Assembly: GCF_006007885.1 (NCBI RefSeq)
Contig: NZ_VCRO01000001.1
Coordinates: 806,001-870,000 of the forward strand
Reading direction: 5' to 3'
Length of the DNA stretch: 64,000 nt
Origin: Alteribacter natronophilus
GTDB taxonomy: Bacteria; Bacillota; Bacilli; Bacillales; Salisediminibacteriaceae
In this document: positions 7,067 to 17,665 of the stretch, piece by piece
Layout: the number at the start of each line of letters is the position of its first letter
Numbering within the stretch: position 1 is the stretch's first letter
Position numbers and translations under genes: made by a program
Notes under the pieces: model-generated
The model's input: the letters and a program-made list of their open reading frames with translations, nothing else
What the model was told of the DNA's origin: nothing
Database searches by the model: none

Positions 7067-10010
7067 AACTGCGCACCTCCTTCAACAGCCGTCCCGGAGC
7101 AGAAGCTTCCGAAAGTTTTTCCTGAATTGTATCCTCATCATACCGATGGCGCATGCACACTTCCTTTACTTCACAGAAGGTACAGTCAGACGGGTCTTCT
7201 GTATAGGGAAACTGGCCTGAGCGTATAAACGTGGACAGCGTTTCAACTATACGGAGAAGGTCCTGCTTTTTTTCCTCATTGTATGGTCTGGAAGCCTGGT
7301 GGCCGTTACCTTTCTCGGTAGGAAAAAGGTAGTGTGACTGGGTAACCCGCTTTTCCCCGGATTCGTGAAGCATTTCAAATGCAAGAGCATATAAGGCATG
7401 CTGAAGCTTTCTGCCTCCATTAAAGTACAGGTCGTCATCATATCCGTACGGCTTTCCGCTTTTATAATCCACGGTACCATACGTCCCGTCTTCAAGCAGG
7501 TCAACTCTGTCAATTTTCCCGCGTACTGTTAAAGAACGGGAATCATCCACAGGGATCGTGACCGGTTCCTCATTTCTGAAACCGAACGCCAGTTCAAAAT
7601 GAACCGGTTTACGACCTGCTGTAAATGACTCTTCAACCTTCAGGAAGATAAAGCATGCATCGAGAATTTCTCTTGTTTCCAGCTCTGCAATGACTTCATT
7701 GGGAGGGGGAAGGATTTTCCTTACCTTTGCAATTTCCTCATTGGCTATTCCCTTCAGCCATTCTGCAGTTCCATCAAGTTCAGGTGTTTTACCTTCATCG
7801 TAAAGCTCCTGGTAGAAGCGTTCGAAAACGGTATGCAGGAGGGTTCCCCGTGTTGCAGGATCAAGCCATTTATACCGGTCCTCTTCTTCTTCCTCTTCAG
7901 GTTCAACTTTCAGAATTTCTCTCAGAAAATACCGGTACGGGCAGGCCGCAAGTGTTTCAAGTCTGCTTGAACTCATAATTCCCCCTGTACTCGATAATGG
8001 ATCGAGATCTTCCGTCAGCCCTTCTACAAGACCCTCAAACGGTGTTAAATAAGGCTCTCTTCTTGCCTGTTCTGCTTTTATGCCTTCCAGCAGGTGCCTA
8101 AAGCGTTCATTTATTAGATCGGAATCAGTAACACTTGCTTTTCTCCACAGCTTGTCGAGCCACCATCCGTTTCTGCTGACGGAGGAAGTTTCCCTGCTCA
8201 CAAATGCCAGACTTCCTGTCATTGCCTTTTCTGTTTCTTCCCCGGTTGCATCAGGACGGTCATTGATGAAACGGAAGAGCTGAATAAAGGTGTAGGCAGG
8301 AGCTGATTTTCTGTTGCCGGTGAGATCCATCACCGGATAGGAGTAGGATGTAAACCCCTCATGTGCAACAGCCAGTGATGAAGTTTTCCACACTTCCCGC
8401 TTAGCCTGCTCTTTTGATGTCATCATGCGGGGATGGATCCGGGTTCGCTCTTCATCCAGCAGAACCGGATCTTCTTTCTGGGAACCGGGAATGTTCTGAT
8501 TCGTCATACCGACCATAAATGTATAAACTGAGTCGAGCATTAATGCCGATCTCAAAGGGGCTGCATGCAGGTGCCCCGGCTCAGGCATGGAAGAGATGAC
8601 CTGCATGGACGAGAGCCAGTAATCACATTGGGAAACCGCATCTCCGGCTTTTAACTCGAATGTGAGCTGCGGAGACTCCTGTTCAATCATGGATACAGCA
8701 TGCATCTTGGCCGATTCATCCTCCGGGCTGACTGGCCGTGCCCACTCTTTAAGAAATTCACAAACCGCCTTAAGACACTCGGCACCTGAAACTTTCTCCA
8801 TTGTATTATGAAACGGTGATATGTTCAGAAGGCGCCGGAGCCACGCTGTCATTTCGGCAGCGCCCCCCTTCTTTTCCAGCTCATTTACAGCTCGCATAAG
8901 AGGGGTATAACCTTTTACCGCACCTTCTCTTTTTTTTAATTTGCCAAGCTCATGGAAGATCTCGATTCCCTCAGGCGTTTTAATCAGACGCTCATTAAGG
9001 AGCCGGTCGAGAGCTGCGAGATCAAAGTCCGATTTCAGCCAGTGCAGATAGGCGAGAGCAGCTTTCCCGGACGGCATCGTGGAAAGAGGCATTCCCTCTG
9101 AGAAAGTAATGGGGATTCCTTCTTTGTCGCGAATCTGCCGGAGCAGATTTCTGTATGACCCATTTGAAGGGTACAAAACCGCTGCCTGGTCAAAAGGAAT
9201 CCTATTCTCTTTGAGATAGGCGAGGATATCATACAATTCCTCTTCAGGACTGAATTTAACAGAAAGGCGGATCTTTTCCTTTCTGTCTTTGATCAGCTCC
9301 TGCAGTGATCTCTCCGGCTTTACGGAATAATCCAATTCCAGAAGCTGTCTGTTCTGATCGGTATTTTCAACCCTGGTCCATTCCGGTATATGTAATATAC
9401 CGTCAGCAGTATAATTCTCCAGAAAACGTGCCTGCAGGGGATGATACGCATCATGAGGGAAATAGATATAAGCTGTACCCGGCAGACCGCGAAGTTCAGC
9501 CTCTATAGCTCCGAGGTATAAATCCGCTCTGTCATACAGGTTATTTTCTTCGAGGTACGTTTCATATGACCGGAATAAAAGAGCCACATCCGCCCCTTTA
9601 TCCTCATTTATAAAGATCTCCCCATTTAGATCACTGTGTCTTCGACCTGCAAGTCTGATATCAAGTAATGCCCTGTATACCCCTTCACTCAGGGACGGAG
9701 AAAGCTTCACCTGTGAAAAATAGCGGAACGCATCCTGTGATTTCAACGTCTTCATGCAGGTATAAATAAACTGTCTTCCGGCTTCCTGGGAACATTCCTG
9801 CTTCCCGCGGACTGCCTGGTCACAGTCAGGGTGACGGTTAATAAGGTCATCCGCTGTCAGGCTGTGCACATTAATAACCGGGATCCCTCTTTTTGCAAGC
9901 GCCTGTACAGCCAGCCTTCCGTCCCTTCCGGATGGGACGATAAATACTTTTTCCCCGAAGGGATTCTCTTTAATAATTGCTTCAATGTCTTTTAGAAACT
10001 CCGGTGACAT
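7059..10010 (-). CDS. addB: AddB-like PD-(D/E)XK nuclease with iron-sulfur cluster
   Basis: The protein has 983 residues. The C-terminal nuclease domain has the iron-staple pattern: one Cys in LAACPYRYFL, then CTFCEVKEVC near residue 950. The catalytic core reads GTVDYKSGK. The middle part is helicase-like. The N-terminus (VFIVPSGRDGRLAVQAL) lacks the Walker A GxxGSGK of typical Bacillus AddB, and the protein is about 180 residues shorter. It is the first gene of a two-gene operon with addA. It should be the non-motor nuclease partner that helps recognise Chi-like sites, but the loss of the P-loop suggests a divergent paralogue. GGGGGA lies 9-10 bases before the ATG. Confidence 0.75.
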   Translation of the reverse strand: MSPEFLKDIEAIIKENPFGEKVFIVPSGRDGRLAVQALAKRGIPVINVHSLTADDLINRHPDCDQAVRGKQECSQEAGRQFIYTCMKTLKSQDAFRYFSQVKLSPSLSEGVYRALLDIRLAGRRHSDLNGEIFINEDKGADVALLFRSYETYLEENNLYDRADLYLGAIEAELRGLPGTAYIYFPHDAYHPLQARFLENYTADGILHIPEWTRVENTDQNRQLLELDYSVKPERSLQELIKDRKEKIRLSVKFSPEEELYDILAYLKENRIPFDQAAVLYPSNGSYRNLLRQIRDKEGIPITFSEGMPLSTMPSGKAALAYLHWLKSDFDLAALDRLLNERLIKTPEGIEIFHELGKLKKREGAVKGYTPLMRAVNELEKKGGAAEMTAWLRRLLNISPFHNTMEKVSGAECLKAVCEFLKEWARPVSPEDESAKMHAVSMIEQESPQLTFELKAGDAVSQCDYWLSSMQVISSMPEPGHLHAAPLRSALMLDSVYTFMVGMTNQNIPGSQKEDPVLLDEERTRIHPRMMTSKEQAKREVWKTSSLAVAHEGFTSYSYPVMDLTGNRKSAPAYTFIQLFRFINDRPDATGEETEKAMTGSLAFVSRETSSVSRNGWWLDKLWRKASVTDSDLINERFRHLLEGIKAEQARREPYLTPFEGLVEGLTEDLDPLSSTGGIMSSSRLETLAACPYRYFLREILKVEPEEEEEEDRYKWLDPATRGTLLHTVFERFYQELYDEGKTPELDGTAEWLKGIANEEIAKVRKILPPPNEVIAELETREILDACFIFLKVEESFTAGRKPVHFELAFGFRNEEPVTIPVDDSRSLTVRGKIDRVDLLEDGTYGTVDYKSGKPYGYDDDLYFNGGRKLQHALYALAFEMLHESGEKRVTQSHYLFPTEKGNGHQASRPYNEEKKQDLLRIVETLSTFIRSGQFPYTEDPSDCTFCEVKEVCMRHRYDEDTIQEKLSEASAPGRLLKEVRSYD

Positions 10011-10183
10011 GTCCGTTTCCCCCAGTCCGTGATTTACATTAATTTTCGCACGATCATACGTTCTTTTTGTATCATACCATGTTCGGGAGAGTCGGGAAAA
10101 TGAAAATGAGTAGATTCATGGAGTCAGGCAATACTATAGAAAAATATCAGGATCCGGACCTCTGAATAAGGAGCTGTGAGTAA

Positions 10184-10420
10184 ATGAATCAAACGTATAT
10201 GTGTCCATCATGCCGGGCTAAAACAAGGTTTAATGTTATTGAGCAGGTTGTCACGCCTGTTATGTGGAACAGTAACGAAGGGGAATACGAAGCAGCGGAG
10301 GAAACGGCACCGTTTCACCTGGCATACAACGGACCTGACAAAAGGGTTCAGTGCGGCAGCTGCGGACTTGTTGAAGATGAAATCAGGTTTATTAAAATGG
10401 CTGAAAATGCCGGAAGATAA
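10184..10420 (+). CDS. Small two-CxxC zinc-ribbon protein
   Basis: This 78-residue protein has CPSC near residue 7 and CGSC near residue 58, the pattern of a single zinc ribbon joined by a linker of about 50 residues. It has no signal or membrane segment. AAGGAG lies 9-10 bases before the ATG. It diverges from addB. I do not recognise a characterised family; RNA/DNA binding or a structural zinc role is possible. Confidence 0.65.
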   Translation: MNQTYMCPSCRAKTRFNVIEQVVTPVMWNSNEGEYEAAEETAPFHLAYNGPDKRVQCGSCGLVEDEIRFIKMAENAGR

Positions 10421-10440
10421 CATAAAATAAGTATCCCCTT

Positions 10441-10690
10441 CCGTCAGTTTCGTGTAGCTCCACTGAACGCCATCCGCTCCCTTTCCGCGACGGTGCCGGC
10501 GAGCCTCCGCGAGCTTCACCCTGTGGGGTCTCGCCTGGCGAAAAGACTCCCTGCTTCTTCCTCTGCAGGTGTAGCTCTGAAGCAAAATACGTTGAAGCAC
10601 CTCGAAGTTAGAGCATGATGCGGATGCTCGCCACTGCCGCAGGAGTCTCGCTGCTGGCGTCAGCTACGCAAAAGAGCGATTTGCTGACTA
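10441..10690. repeat. Dispersed intergenic repeat, diverged copy
   Basis: This non-coding stretch shares blocks with the other repeats of this window, such as CTCCCTTTCCGCG, CTGCTTCTTCCTCTGC and GCAGGAGTC. It has no clear ends. The open frames through it are compositional and have no ribosome sites. Confidence 0.6.
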
Positions 10691-10711
10691 AGAGGTATAC
10701 TCATTTAACAT

Positions 10712-10746
10712 AAAAAAGAAGCAGAGTTGGACTCTGCTTCTTTTTA
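10712..10746. terminator. Strong rho-independent terminator
   Basis: A 13-bp perfect stem (AAAGAAGCAGAGT/ACTCTGCTTCTTT) with a 3-base loop is flanked by A and T runs, so it can work on either strand. It lies between two repeat copies; its gene could be the zinc-ribbon gene 300 bases upstream. Confidence 0.7.
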
Positions 10747-10756
10747 CTGCTGCTCC

Positions 10757-11116
10757 GGCTGTTAAGCGTTTTTTTTCCTGTTTTCGGAAAGATTGTTGTT
10801 TTATTCCGCCGCAGGCGGACGCTTTCCGCGGGCAGGGCCTCAGCCGGCAGAGTAGTTATCATGCTTCTTCCTCTGCCCGAATCGCTCCGAAGCCTCTGCG
10901 TCGAAGCAGCTCGAAGCGAACTCACGATGTTATCGCTCGTCCCTGCGGGGTCTTCTGCTCCTGCTTCTTCCTCTGCCAGTAATGCTCCGAAGTTGGCTGT
11001 GTCGAAGCAGAATTCAGCATATTCACGAAGTAAACGCTATTTGCTCTTCCCGCCGGAGTCGCCGCCTTTCGCTCTATAGTTAATTTAATCATTAGCAACA
11101 ATCTATACGAACAGCC
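10757..11116. repeat. Long MITE-like intergenic repeat with imperfect terminal inverted repeats
   Basis: The element starts GGCTGTT...GATTGTTG and ends with the reverse complement, CAACAATC...AACAGCC. Inside are GCCGCAGGCGGACGCTTTCCGCGGG, two CTGCTTCTTCCTCTGC blocks and CGCCGGAGTCGCCGCC. The ends and blocks recur elsewhere in this window. It encodes no protein. With the repeat at 10441-10690 it fills the 700-base gap between the zinc-ribbon gene and the DJ-1 gene. Confidence 0.75.
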
Positions 11117-11121
11117 TTTTT

Positions 11122-11808
11122 TTATGAGCCGAACTTTTCCTTTCTCTGCCCTTCCACAACTTCTATAAACGCTTTTGCTGCAGTGAGGCTTGACTGGGGA
11201 TTCTGTCCTGTAACAAAGTTTCCGTCAATTACCGCATAGTCACTCCACGGATCACCAATTTCCACCTGGGCTCCTTTGTCTCTGAGGGATGTCTCGAGCA
11301 TAAACGGCATATATTTATCCAGTTCCGTGGATTCTTCTTCCTCGTTAGTAAATGCCGTTATTTTTTTTCCTTCAACTATCGAAGTCCCGTCCGATTTAAC
11401 GGCATTTACGAAGCCTGCCGGTCCGTGGCATACGGCTCCGATCGGGAGATTATAATCAGCAAAGTGCTGAAGAATGGACTTAATATTCGGGTCGTCAGGG
11501 AAATCAAACATTGTCCCGTGCCCTCCGGGAAGGAATACACCTTCATAGGATTCCGCTGACACTTCCTTTAATGGAGCTGTTTCTTTGAGCCTCTTTAATG
11601 CTTCCTCCCACTCCGGAGAAATGTCCTCCTCCATACTGTTCGGATCAAGAGGAGCCTTTCCTCCTTTTGGACTCGCTACTGTAACCTCATAACCTGCTTC
11701 AGTGAAGACGAGATACGGTTCTGTGAATTCAGATACCCAGATGCCGGTTTTGTTATCGGAATTAATCTTATCTGTTCCGGTTACGATCATCAGCATTTTT
11801 TTTGCCAC
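11122..11808 (-). CDS. DJ-1/PfpI family protein (Hsp31/glyoxalase III-like)
   Basis: This 228-residue cytosolic protein has the nucleophile elbow AVCHGPAG (Cys near residue 128) and the acidic GGHGTMFD region typical of class I glutamine amidotransferase-like Hsp31 proteins. These act as methylglyoxal-handling or protein/nucleotide deglycase-type stress proteins. I chose the GTG at 11808, which has AAGGAG 8 bases upstream; the GTG at 11817 would overlap that ribosome site. It stands alone, with the repeat block downstream. Confidence 0.8.
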   Translation of the reverse strand: MAKKMLMIVTGTDKINSDNKTGIWVSEFTEPYLVFTEAGYEVTVASPKGGKAPLDPNSMEEDISPEWEEALKRLKETAPLKEVSAESYEGVFLPGGHGTMFDFPDDPNIKSILQHFADYNLPIGAVCHGPAGFVNAVKSDGTSIVEGKKITAFTNEEEESTELDKYMPFMLETSLRDKGAQVEIGDPWSDYAVIDGNFVTGQNPQSSLTAAKAFIEVVEGQRKEKFGS

Positions 11809-11894
11809 AAAGACCACTCCTTATCTTGATTCGTACACCCTTTTCTTTTTCCGTTAAGTCATTATTTTAAACATGGCGGCTGCATTGCCGGAAT

Positions 11895-13376
11895 TCAGAC
11901 CTCTCTTAACACAGCCCTTGCCGCATGAAAACCGGAGCTGGATACGGCCATTGTACCTGCCCCGGGAAAGACAGTATCACCGCATACCCACAATCCTCTC
12001 ATCCCAAGAGTGTGTGAATGATCACCGAGGAGGCTCCCGGCCGCTGTCTGAGGATATCCTCCCACACTGCCGTTTATTCTCCCCGTAAAACGCTCCCACG
12101 CTTTGGGAGCACCCGGAACCAGGTGAACGATCCCTGTTTCAAGCCGGGGGATGGCGGTTTTTAACTGATCGATCATGAAAGCAGTCATTTGGCTTCTTCT
12201 CACATCATAAGTGTCAGCATCATTCCAGTTCTCCAGATTTGTGTGGGTACTTGCTGTCAGGGTTCTGAACCCGGCTGGAGCCCTGTGGCGGTCGTTTTTA
12301 TCCGAGGCGGATACGAAAATGTGATGACCCTCCGAGAGAGGTTCGTTCACTCCGGAAACCACCTGCTGAAAAAGGGGCATATTCTCAGGTATGACTTCTT
12401 CTGTCAAAGCAAGATACAATGTAAAAGCTCCCCACTGCCCCCCAGGGGCTTTCCTGGACTTTTCCGGCAGACGTCTGTATGTTTCCGGAAACAGAAGTTT
12501 ACTCAGGTTTTCAAGAGGGAGATTGAATACAACATGGTCAAAGATTCTCCGGTTCCCTTTTTGATCCTGAACAATCCATTTATTTTCGCTTTTCCAGACC
12601 TTTTCAACTTTCCGCCGTTTCAGCGCAGTTCCTCCGGCTTCAGCTGTTTTATGAGCAAGAGCTTCAGCGTTTCTGTACAGCCCACCGTAAAGATAGCAGG
12701 CTCCCCGGTGGTAAATATCGAGAGCATAGGCAGCAAGGAGGCAGGAGGCTTTCGAAGAGGAAGTCTGCAGGCTGTCGATCAGAAGTCCGTCTATAAAATG
12801 GATAAAACTTCGGTGGCGGTCCAGTCCGTACTTTTTCAGCAGGTACACCAGTGGTTTTCGCAGGTAATACCCCAGCTTCATGTCCAGAGGGCGAACCTGT
12901 TTTAACGTGTGCAGGAAGTCCGCAGGCGAAGCAAATGGATGAGCAGGCATACCTGAAGACAGTCTGTCCATTGGTACAGCCATTCTCCAGCACCGGTAGA
13001 AGAATTTCCTGATGCTCATCTTTACTTCCGGAAAGTGACGGTCCATTTCGGATAAAAACCTCTCTCTGTCACGGTAATAGTGAATCGTGCCCTCTTCGGT
13101 GAGGATCGTCATTACAGTATCAGGGAAGGTCTTTTCCACCTCGATCCCGAGCATTCTGTTTACAGTGTCGTGAATGCCGCCGGTCTGAAAACCGAGCCCG
13201 AGCGTAGCTCCTGCAGGGAAGGTGAACCTCCCTCTTGAAAACTTCCCGGCGCATCCTCCCCATTCTCCGGAAGCTTCCAGAAGGGACACATTAACTTTTC
13301 CTGAACGTGCCAGAACAGCCGCAGCTGTAAGCCCCCCAAAACCGCCTCCCACTACACAGACATCCGGTTTATCCAA
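11895..13376 (-). CDS. Phytoene desaturase/CrtI-like FAD oxidoreductase
   Basis: This 493-residue flavoprotein starts with the dinucleotide fold VCVVGGGFGGLTAAAVLARSG and ends with the second FAD contact (GLWVCGDTVFPGAGTMAVSSSG), as in the CrtI/CrtN/CrtO amine-oxidase superfamily. Members desaturate or oxidise carotenoids, or saturate retinoids. No carotenoid synthesis genes are near, so the substrate is open. The only early start in this frame is a TTG, with just a weak AGAGATGATG upstream. It is a single gene. Confidence 0.7.
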   Translation of the reverse strand: MDKPDVCVVGGGFGGLTAAAVLARSGKVNVSLLEASGEWGGCAGKFSRGRFTFPAGATLGLGFQTGGIHDTVNRMLGIEVEKTFPDTVMTILTEEGTIHYYRDRERFLSEMDRHFPEVKMSIRKFFYRCWRMAVPMDRLSSGMPAHPFASPADFLHTLKQVRPLDMKLGYYLRKPLVYLLKKYGLDRHRSFIHFIDGLLIDSLQTSSSKASCLLAAYALDIYHRGACYLYGGLYRNAEALAHKTAEAGGTALKRRKVEKVWKSENKWIVQDQKGNRRIFDHVVFNLPLENLSKLLFPETYRRLPEKSRKAPGGQWGAFTLYLALTEEVIPENMPLFQQVVSGVNEPLSEGHHIFVSASDKNDRHRAPAGFRTLTASTHTNLENWNDADTYDVRRSQMTAFMIDQLKTAIPRLETGIVHLVPGAPKAWERFTGRINGSVGGYPQTAAGSLLGDHSHTLGMRGLWVCGDTVFPGAGTMAVSSSGFHAARAVLREV

Positions 13377-13493
13377 GCTGCATCATCTCTTTCCCGTAAT
13401 TAAAATGAATTTATTTTCACCTTTTTATCTTTTACCACGTTAAAGCTGTTTGAAAACAGCGGTCAAAATCTGCTTCAGGTTTTCCTGCCGCAA

Positions 13494-13529
13494 GAAAAAG
13501 AAGCGCTGCACGGAGCAGCGCCTCTTTCA
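13494..13529 (-). terminator. Terminator of odhAB
   Basis: A GC-rich stem (GCGCTGC/GCAGCGC, extended by AAAGA/TCTTT) ends on the minus strand with a T-rich tail just after odhB. Confidence 0.75.
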
Positions 13530-13539
13530 TAAATTATCC

Positions 13540-14814
13540 TTATCCTTCGAGAAGAAGGGATTCAGGATCTTCAATCAGTTCCTTAACTTTTACCAGGAAG
13601 CCGACTGCTTCTTTTCCATCCACAATTCGGTGATCATAAGACAGGGCAATGTACATCATTGGGCGGTTCTCAAATTTATTATCATCCACAGCAACCGGAC
13701 GCATCTGAATCTTGTGCATCCCGAGGATTCCAACCTGTGGTGCATTAAGGATTGGGGTTGACCATAGAGATCCGAAGACTCCTCCGTTTGTAATGGTGAA
13801 GCTTCCTCCCTGAAGGTCGCCGAGTGTAAGCTTTCTGTTTTTCGCTTTTTCCGCAAGATTTCCGATTTCCTTTTCGATTCCTGCGAAATCAAGTCGATCG
13901 GCATCGCGTACGACCGGCACGACAAGGCCTTCATCGGTGGAAACTGCCATTCCGATATCATAAAACTTCTTCATGACAACTTCATCATCCTGAATTTCCG
14001 CATTCAGGAGAGGGTATTTCTTCAGGGCACCGATAACCGCTTTTGTAAAGAATGACATAAAACCGAGTTTTACTCCGTTGTCATCGAGAAACTTATCCTT
14101 GCGGCGCTTACGGAGTTCCATGATATTGGTCATGTCGATTTCATTGAAAGTTGTAAGCATGGCAGCATTCTGCTGGGCTTCCACAAGGCGCTTTGCGATC
14201 GTCTGGCGGCGGCGGGACATTTTAACCCGTTCAACCGGTTTTGCAGGATTGTCTTTAGGCTCTTCCTTCTGCTTCTTGGGAGAAGGGCTGGACTCCTGCT
14301 TTTTCGTCGATTTGGTTTCGTGCTCTTCTATATCTTCCTTACGGATCCGGCCGAGAGGATCACGTGCGGATACTTCACTCAGTTCAATTCCCTTTTCGCG
14401 GGCATATTTTCTTGCAGATGGCGTTGCAATCGGACGATCAGGACCGCCAGCATCCTCGGAGCCTTCGTCAGAAGATTTCTCTGAGGCTGGCTTCGGCTGT
14501 TCCTCTTTTGCTTTTGGCTCTTCTTTTGTGTCCTTGGCCTGCTCCTCCTGCTTATCACCGGCAGATGAATCGCCTGATCCTGATTCATCCAGCTTCGCAA
14601 TGATGTCGCCTACTTTTACGGTGTCTCCTTCTTCAAATAGCGCTTCAAGAAGAGTTCCTGCTTCATCGGCTGAAATTTCAACGTTTACTTTGTCTGTCTC
14701 CAGCTCAACAAGGTCGTCTCCCTTGTTCACCTTGTCACCAGGCTGTTTCAGCCACTGGGCTACTGTACCTTCTGTTACGGATTCTGCTAGTTCAGGAACT
14801 TTTATTTCGATCAT
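13540..14814 (-). CDS. odhB: Dihydrolipoyllysine-residue succinyltransferase (E2 of 2-oxoglutarate dehydrogenase)
   Basis: The protein has 424 residues, normal for OdhB. The lipoyl domain (1-77) carries the lipoylated lysine in the context ETDKVNVE. A charged Ala/Glu/Lys/Ser linker follows, then a peripheral subunit-binding domain ([16 protein letters not shown]) and the acyltransferase domain ending in SYDHRIVDG, with the catalytic HxxxDG. It transfers succinyl groups to CoA in the TCA cycle. The ATG overlaps the odhA stop by 4 bases, so translation is coupled. Confidence 0.95.
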   Translation of the reverse strand: MIEIKVPELAESVTEGTVAQWLKQPGDKVNKGDDLVELETDKVNVEISADEAGTLLEALFEEGDTVKVGDIIAKLDESGSGDSSAGDKQEEQAKDTKEEPKAKEEQPKPASEKSSDEGSEDAGGPDRPIATPSARKYAREKGIELSEVSARDPLGRIRKEDIEEHETKSTKKQESSPSPKKQKEEPKDNPAKPVERVKMSRRRQTIAKRLVEAQQNAAMLTTFNEIDMTNIMELRKRRKDKFLDDNGVKLGFMSFFTKAVIGALKKYPLLNAEIQDDEVVMKKFYDIGMAVSTDEGLVVPVVRDADRLDFAGIEKEIGNLAEKAKNRKLTLGDLQGGSFTITNGGVFGSLWSTPILNAPQVGILGMHKIQMRPVAVDDNKFENRPMMYIALSYDHRIVDGKEAVGFLVKVKELIEDPESLLLEG

Positions 14815-17639
14815 TCTTCTTCTCTCCCTTCGCTGTTTACAGACAACGCATCTTCAACAATTTTCTGCTGATCTTTTTTATGTGCTTTCGGATCCCCTTC
14901 AGCAGGAGCAGATCGTCTTCTTCTTCCGATATAGAGAATATCAATCCCGTCTCCTGCAAGCTTCTTCAGATGAGGCAGGGCATAATGCCATGCTCCCATA
15001 TTGCTCGGCTCCTCCTGGGCCCATACCCATTCGGAAACATTCGGATACTTCTCTTTAAGGGCCTCAACCGCTTTTTCGGGGAACGGGTAAATTTCCTCTA
15101 CTCTTACTACATGAACGGTATCTTTATCTTCAAGATCCTCCGCTGCTTCAGCCAGATCAATGGCCAGCTTTCCGGTGGTAAAGACGATTCGCTTTACATT
15201 CTCTGGATTTTCCGCCAGCCCAGGCTGCTCCAGGATCGGCTGGAATGATCCGCTCGCCAGTTCATCAGCCTTTGAAATAACTCTGCTGTTTCTAAGAAGA
15301 CTTTTTGGCGTCATCACTACAAGCGGCCGTACTTCGTCTTTGCCGAGTATGGATGCCTGGCGGCGCAGAAGATGGAAATACTGGGCTGCACTTGTGACAT
15401 TCGTTACATGCCAGTTGTTTTCCGCAGCCAGCTGAAGGAACCGTTCAACCCGGCCGCTGGAATGCTCCGGCCCCTGGCCTTCATAGCCGTGAGGAAGCAG
15501 AAGAACCAGACCGGATTTCTGTCCCCATTTTGCACGGCCTGCAGAAACAAACTGGTCAAAGATGACCTGCGCACCGTTGGAGAAGTCTCCGTACTGCGCT
15601 TCCCAGATTGTAAGCGTCTCCGGTGCCTGTACAGTGTACCCGTATTCAAAACCTACGACCGCTGCCTCGGAAAGAGGACTGTTGTGGATCGCAAAGGACG
15701 CATTGGCATGATGCATTGTATGAAGAGGCGAATACTTTTCGTTTGTCTCATGGTCGTGCAGGACGAGATGGCGCTGCGAGAATGTGCCGCGCTCGGAATC
15801 CTGGCCGGTAAGCCGGATTGGTTTACCGTCATGAAGAATTGAGGCAAAAGCCAGTGTTTCACCAAGAGCCCAGTCGATGACTCCGTCACCTTCAAATGCC
15901 TGCTCACGGCGCTGAAGAATCTTTTTCAGCTTAGGAAAGACGTTGAACTCCTCCGGAAACTTGAGCAATTCGTCATTAATGCGGCTTAGCAGCTCTCTGT
16001 CCACCCCGGTTTCAATGTCATCAAGTCTTTTAACCACCTGGTCCGGCGGGTTCATTTCACCGATTGACTCCCGCTTGTTGGACTTGATTTCCTCATACAT
16101 GCTCTGAAGGTTATCAAGGAGTTCCTCACGCATGTTTTTGCTTTCGTTTTCTCCGATGATCCCTTTTTCCTGAAGACGCTCACTGTAAAGGTCATAAACA
16201 GTTTTATGGGACCGGACGTTTTTATAGAGTTTAGGCTGAGTGGCAGCAGGTTCGTCCATTTCATTGTGACCGTAACGGCGGTAACCGATCAGATCGATCA
16301 GAACGTCCTTTTCGAATCGCTTCCGGTACTCATAGGCGAAATGCATGGCTGCTACGCACGCTTCCGGATGGTCAGCGTTCACGTGAATGACAGGTACTTC
16401 AAATCCTTTGGCAAGATCACTTGCATAATTAGTGGACCTGGAATCGTGACTCGATGTAGTAAATCCGATTTTGTTATTGGCAATCACATGAATTGTACCG
16501 CCTGTAGCGTAGCCGGTAAGCTGTGAAAGATTCAGTGTTTCCGCCACAATTCCCTGTCCCGGGAACGCCGCATCACCATGAACCAGAATGGCCATTGCTT
16601 TTTTCGGATCATAGTCAGGGTAACCGGCGGAGCTGCGGTCATCCTGAACAGCACGGGCAAACCCCTCTACAACAGGGTTCACAAATTCGAGGTGACTTGG
16701 GTTGTTCGCCAGTGTAACCGTTGCCGTGTCTTCTTTTTCTTCAATTTCCCGGTCTGCGCCGAGGTGATATTTCACATCGCCTGTCCAGCCGTAGTTGATA
16801 CCGACAGACCCTTCCGAGGGTACGAGATCCTTGTTCGGCGCATCCACAAACTCGGAAAAGATAATGTCGTACGGCTTACCCAGAACGTGGGCAAGCACGT
16901 TAAGACGGCCGCGGTGGGCCATACCGATCATGACATTACTTGCACCGTCCTGAACCGACTCCTTAACAGCATCGTCAAGCATCGGCACCATGGAATCCAG
17001 CCCTTCAATTGAGAAGCGCTTCTGGCCGACAAAAGTTTTATGGAGGAAATGCTCGAACCCTTCAACGTGATTCAGGCGGTCAAGAAGTTCCCTGCGCATT
17101 TCCTCGGTGAACTTCGGACGATACGATTCGGATTCAACCATTTTAAAAAGCCAGTTACGTTCCTCAAGGTCATGAACCTGATTAAATTCAAACGCAAGGG
17201 CAGAACTGTATACTTTTTTCAGGTGATTCACAGCTTCAAGCCCGTTTCTGACGGAATCAGGTGCATCCGGTGTGAGCAGTTCTGCCGGAATTGCTTTTAG
17301 TGCCTCTTCAGAGAGCTGATAATTCTCAAGTTTGAACAGCTCTTCGGAATTACGGTCTTCAACCGGTGAAATATCAGCGATCAGATGACCGTTGCGGCGG
17401 ATATCGTCTGCCAGTTTTGCGGCCTGTACAGCTGCAAATACATCCCCTGCCCCCTGGCCTGTTTTTTCTTTGCTGTCCTCACGGGACGGGGCTCCCCATT
17501 TTTCAAAAAAAAGCTTCAGTTCCTCTTCCACAGATTCAGGGTCTTCTGTGTAGAGGTCATACATTTCCAGAACATAACCGAGGTTCGGTCCGTGAAACTG
17601 GGACCACCCCTCGTCCAGTTGAACATGCTTTGTACTCAT
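14811..17639 (-). CDS. odhA: 2-oxoglutarate dehydrogenase E1 component
   Basis: This 942-residue thiamine-diphosphate enzyme decarboxylates 2-oxoglutarate and loads succinyl onto Odh[23 protein letters not shown] and the later RHLVLHD and [14 protein letters not shown] motifs are the standard E1o cofactor and active-site blocks. I chose the ATG at 17639, with GGAGGT 8 bases upstream; a longer frame adds only eight untypical residues. The first gene of odhAB, it has two cre-like sites upstream, consistent with the carbon catabolite control known for odhAB in B. subtilis. Confidence 0.95.
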   Translation of the reverse strand: MSTKHVQLDEGWSQFHGPNLGYVLEMYDLYTEDPESVEEELKLFFEKWGAPSREDSKEKTGQGAGDVFAAVQAAKLADDIRRNGHLIADISPVEDRNSEELFKLENYQLSEEALKAIPAELLTPDAPDSVRNGLEAVNHLKKVYSSALAFEFNQVHDLEERNWLFKMVESESYRPKFTEEMRRELLDRLNHVEGFEHFLHKTFVGQKRFSIEGLDSMVPMLDDAVKESVQDGASNVMIGMAHRGRLNVLAHVLGKPYDIIFSEFVDAPNKDLVPSEGSVGINYGWTGDVKYHLGADREIEEKEDTATVTLANNPSHLEFVNPVVEGFARAVQDDRSSAGYPDYDPKKAMAILVHGDAAFPGQGIVAETLNLSQLTGYATGGTIHVIANNKIGFTTSSHDSRSTNYASDLAKGFEVPVIHVNADHPEACVAAMHFAYEYRKRFEKDVLIDLIGYRRYGHNEMDEPAATQPKLYKNVRSHKTVYDLYSERLQEKGIIGENESKNMREELLDNLQSMYEEIKSNKRESIGEMNPPDQVVKRLDDIETGVDRELLSRINDELLKFPEEFNVFPKLKKILQRREQAFEGDGVIDWALGETLAFASILHDGKPIRLTGQDSERGTFSQRHLVLHDHETNEKYSPLHTMHHANASFAIHNSPLSEAAVVGFEYGYTVQAPETLTIWEAQYGDFSNGAQVIFDQFVSAGRAKWGQKSGLVLLLPHGYEGQGPEHSSGRVERFLQLAAENNWHVTNVTSAAQYFHLLRRQASILGKDEVRPLVVMTPKSLLRNSRVISKADELASGSFQPILEQPGLAENPENVKRIVFTTGKLAIDLAEAAEDLEDKDTVHVVRVEEIYPFPEKAVEALKEKYPNVSEWVWAQEEPSNMGAWHYALPHLKKLAGDGIDILYIGRRRRSAPAEGDPKAHKKDQQKIVEDALSVNSEGREEE

Positions 17640-17665
17640 GATTCCGGTACCTCCAATTCGCACGA

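Noticed and set aside
10441-11116. Open frames inside the repeat-filled gap as a gene or pseudogene
   Set aside because: The frames follow the repeat composition, have no ribosome sites, and the same sequence recurs in other gaps.
12189-12905. Plus-strand open frame of 238 codons
   Set aside because: It lies antisense within the CrtI-like gene and has no family motif or ribosome site.
14078-15058. Plus-strand open frame of 326 codons, Ser-rich
   Set aside because: It is antisense to odhB and the end of odhA; the Ser/Arg-rich product mirrors the Glu/Lys-rich linker codons.
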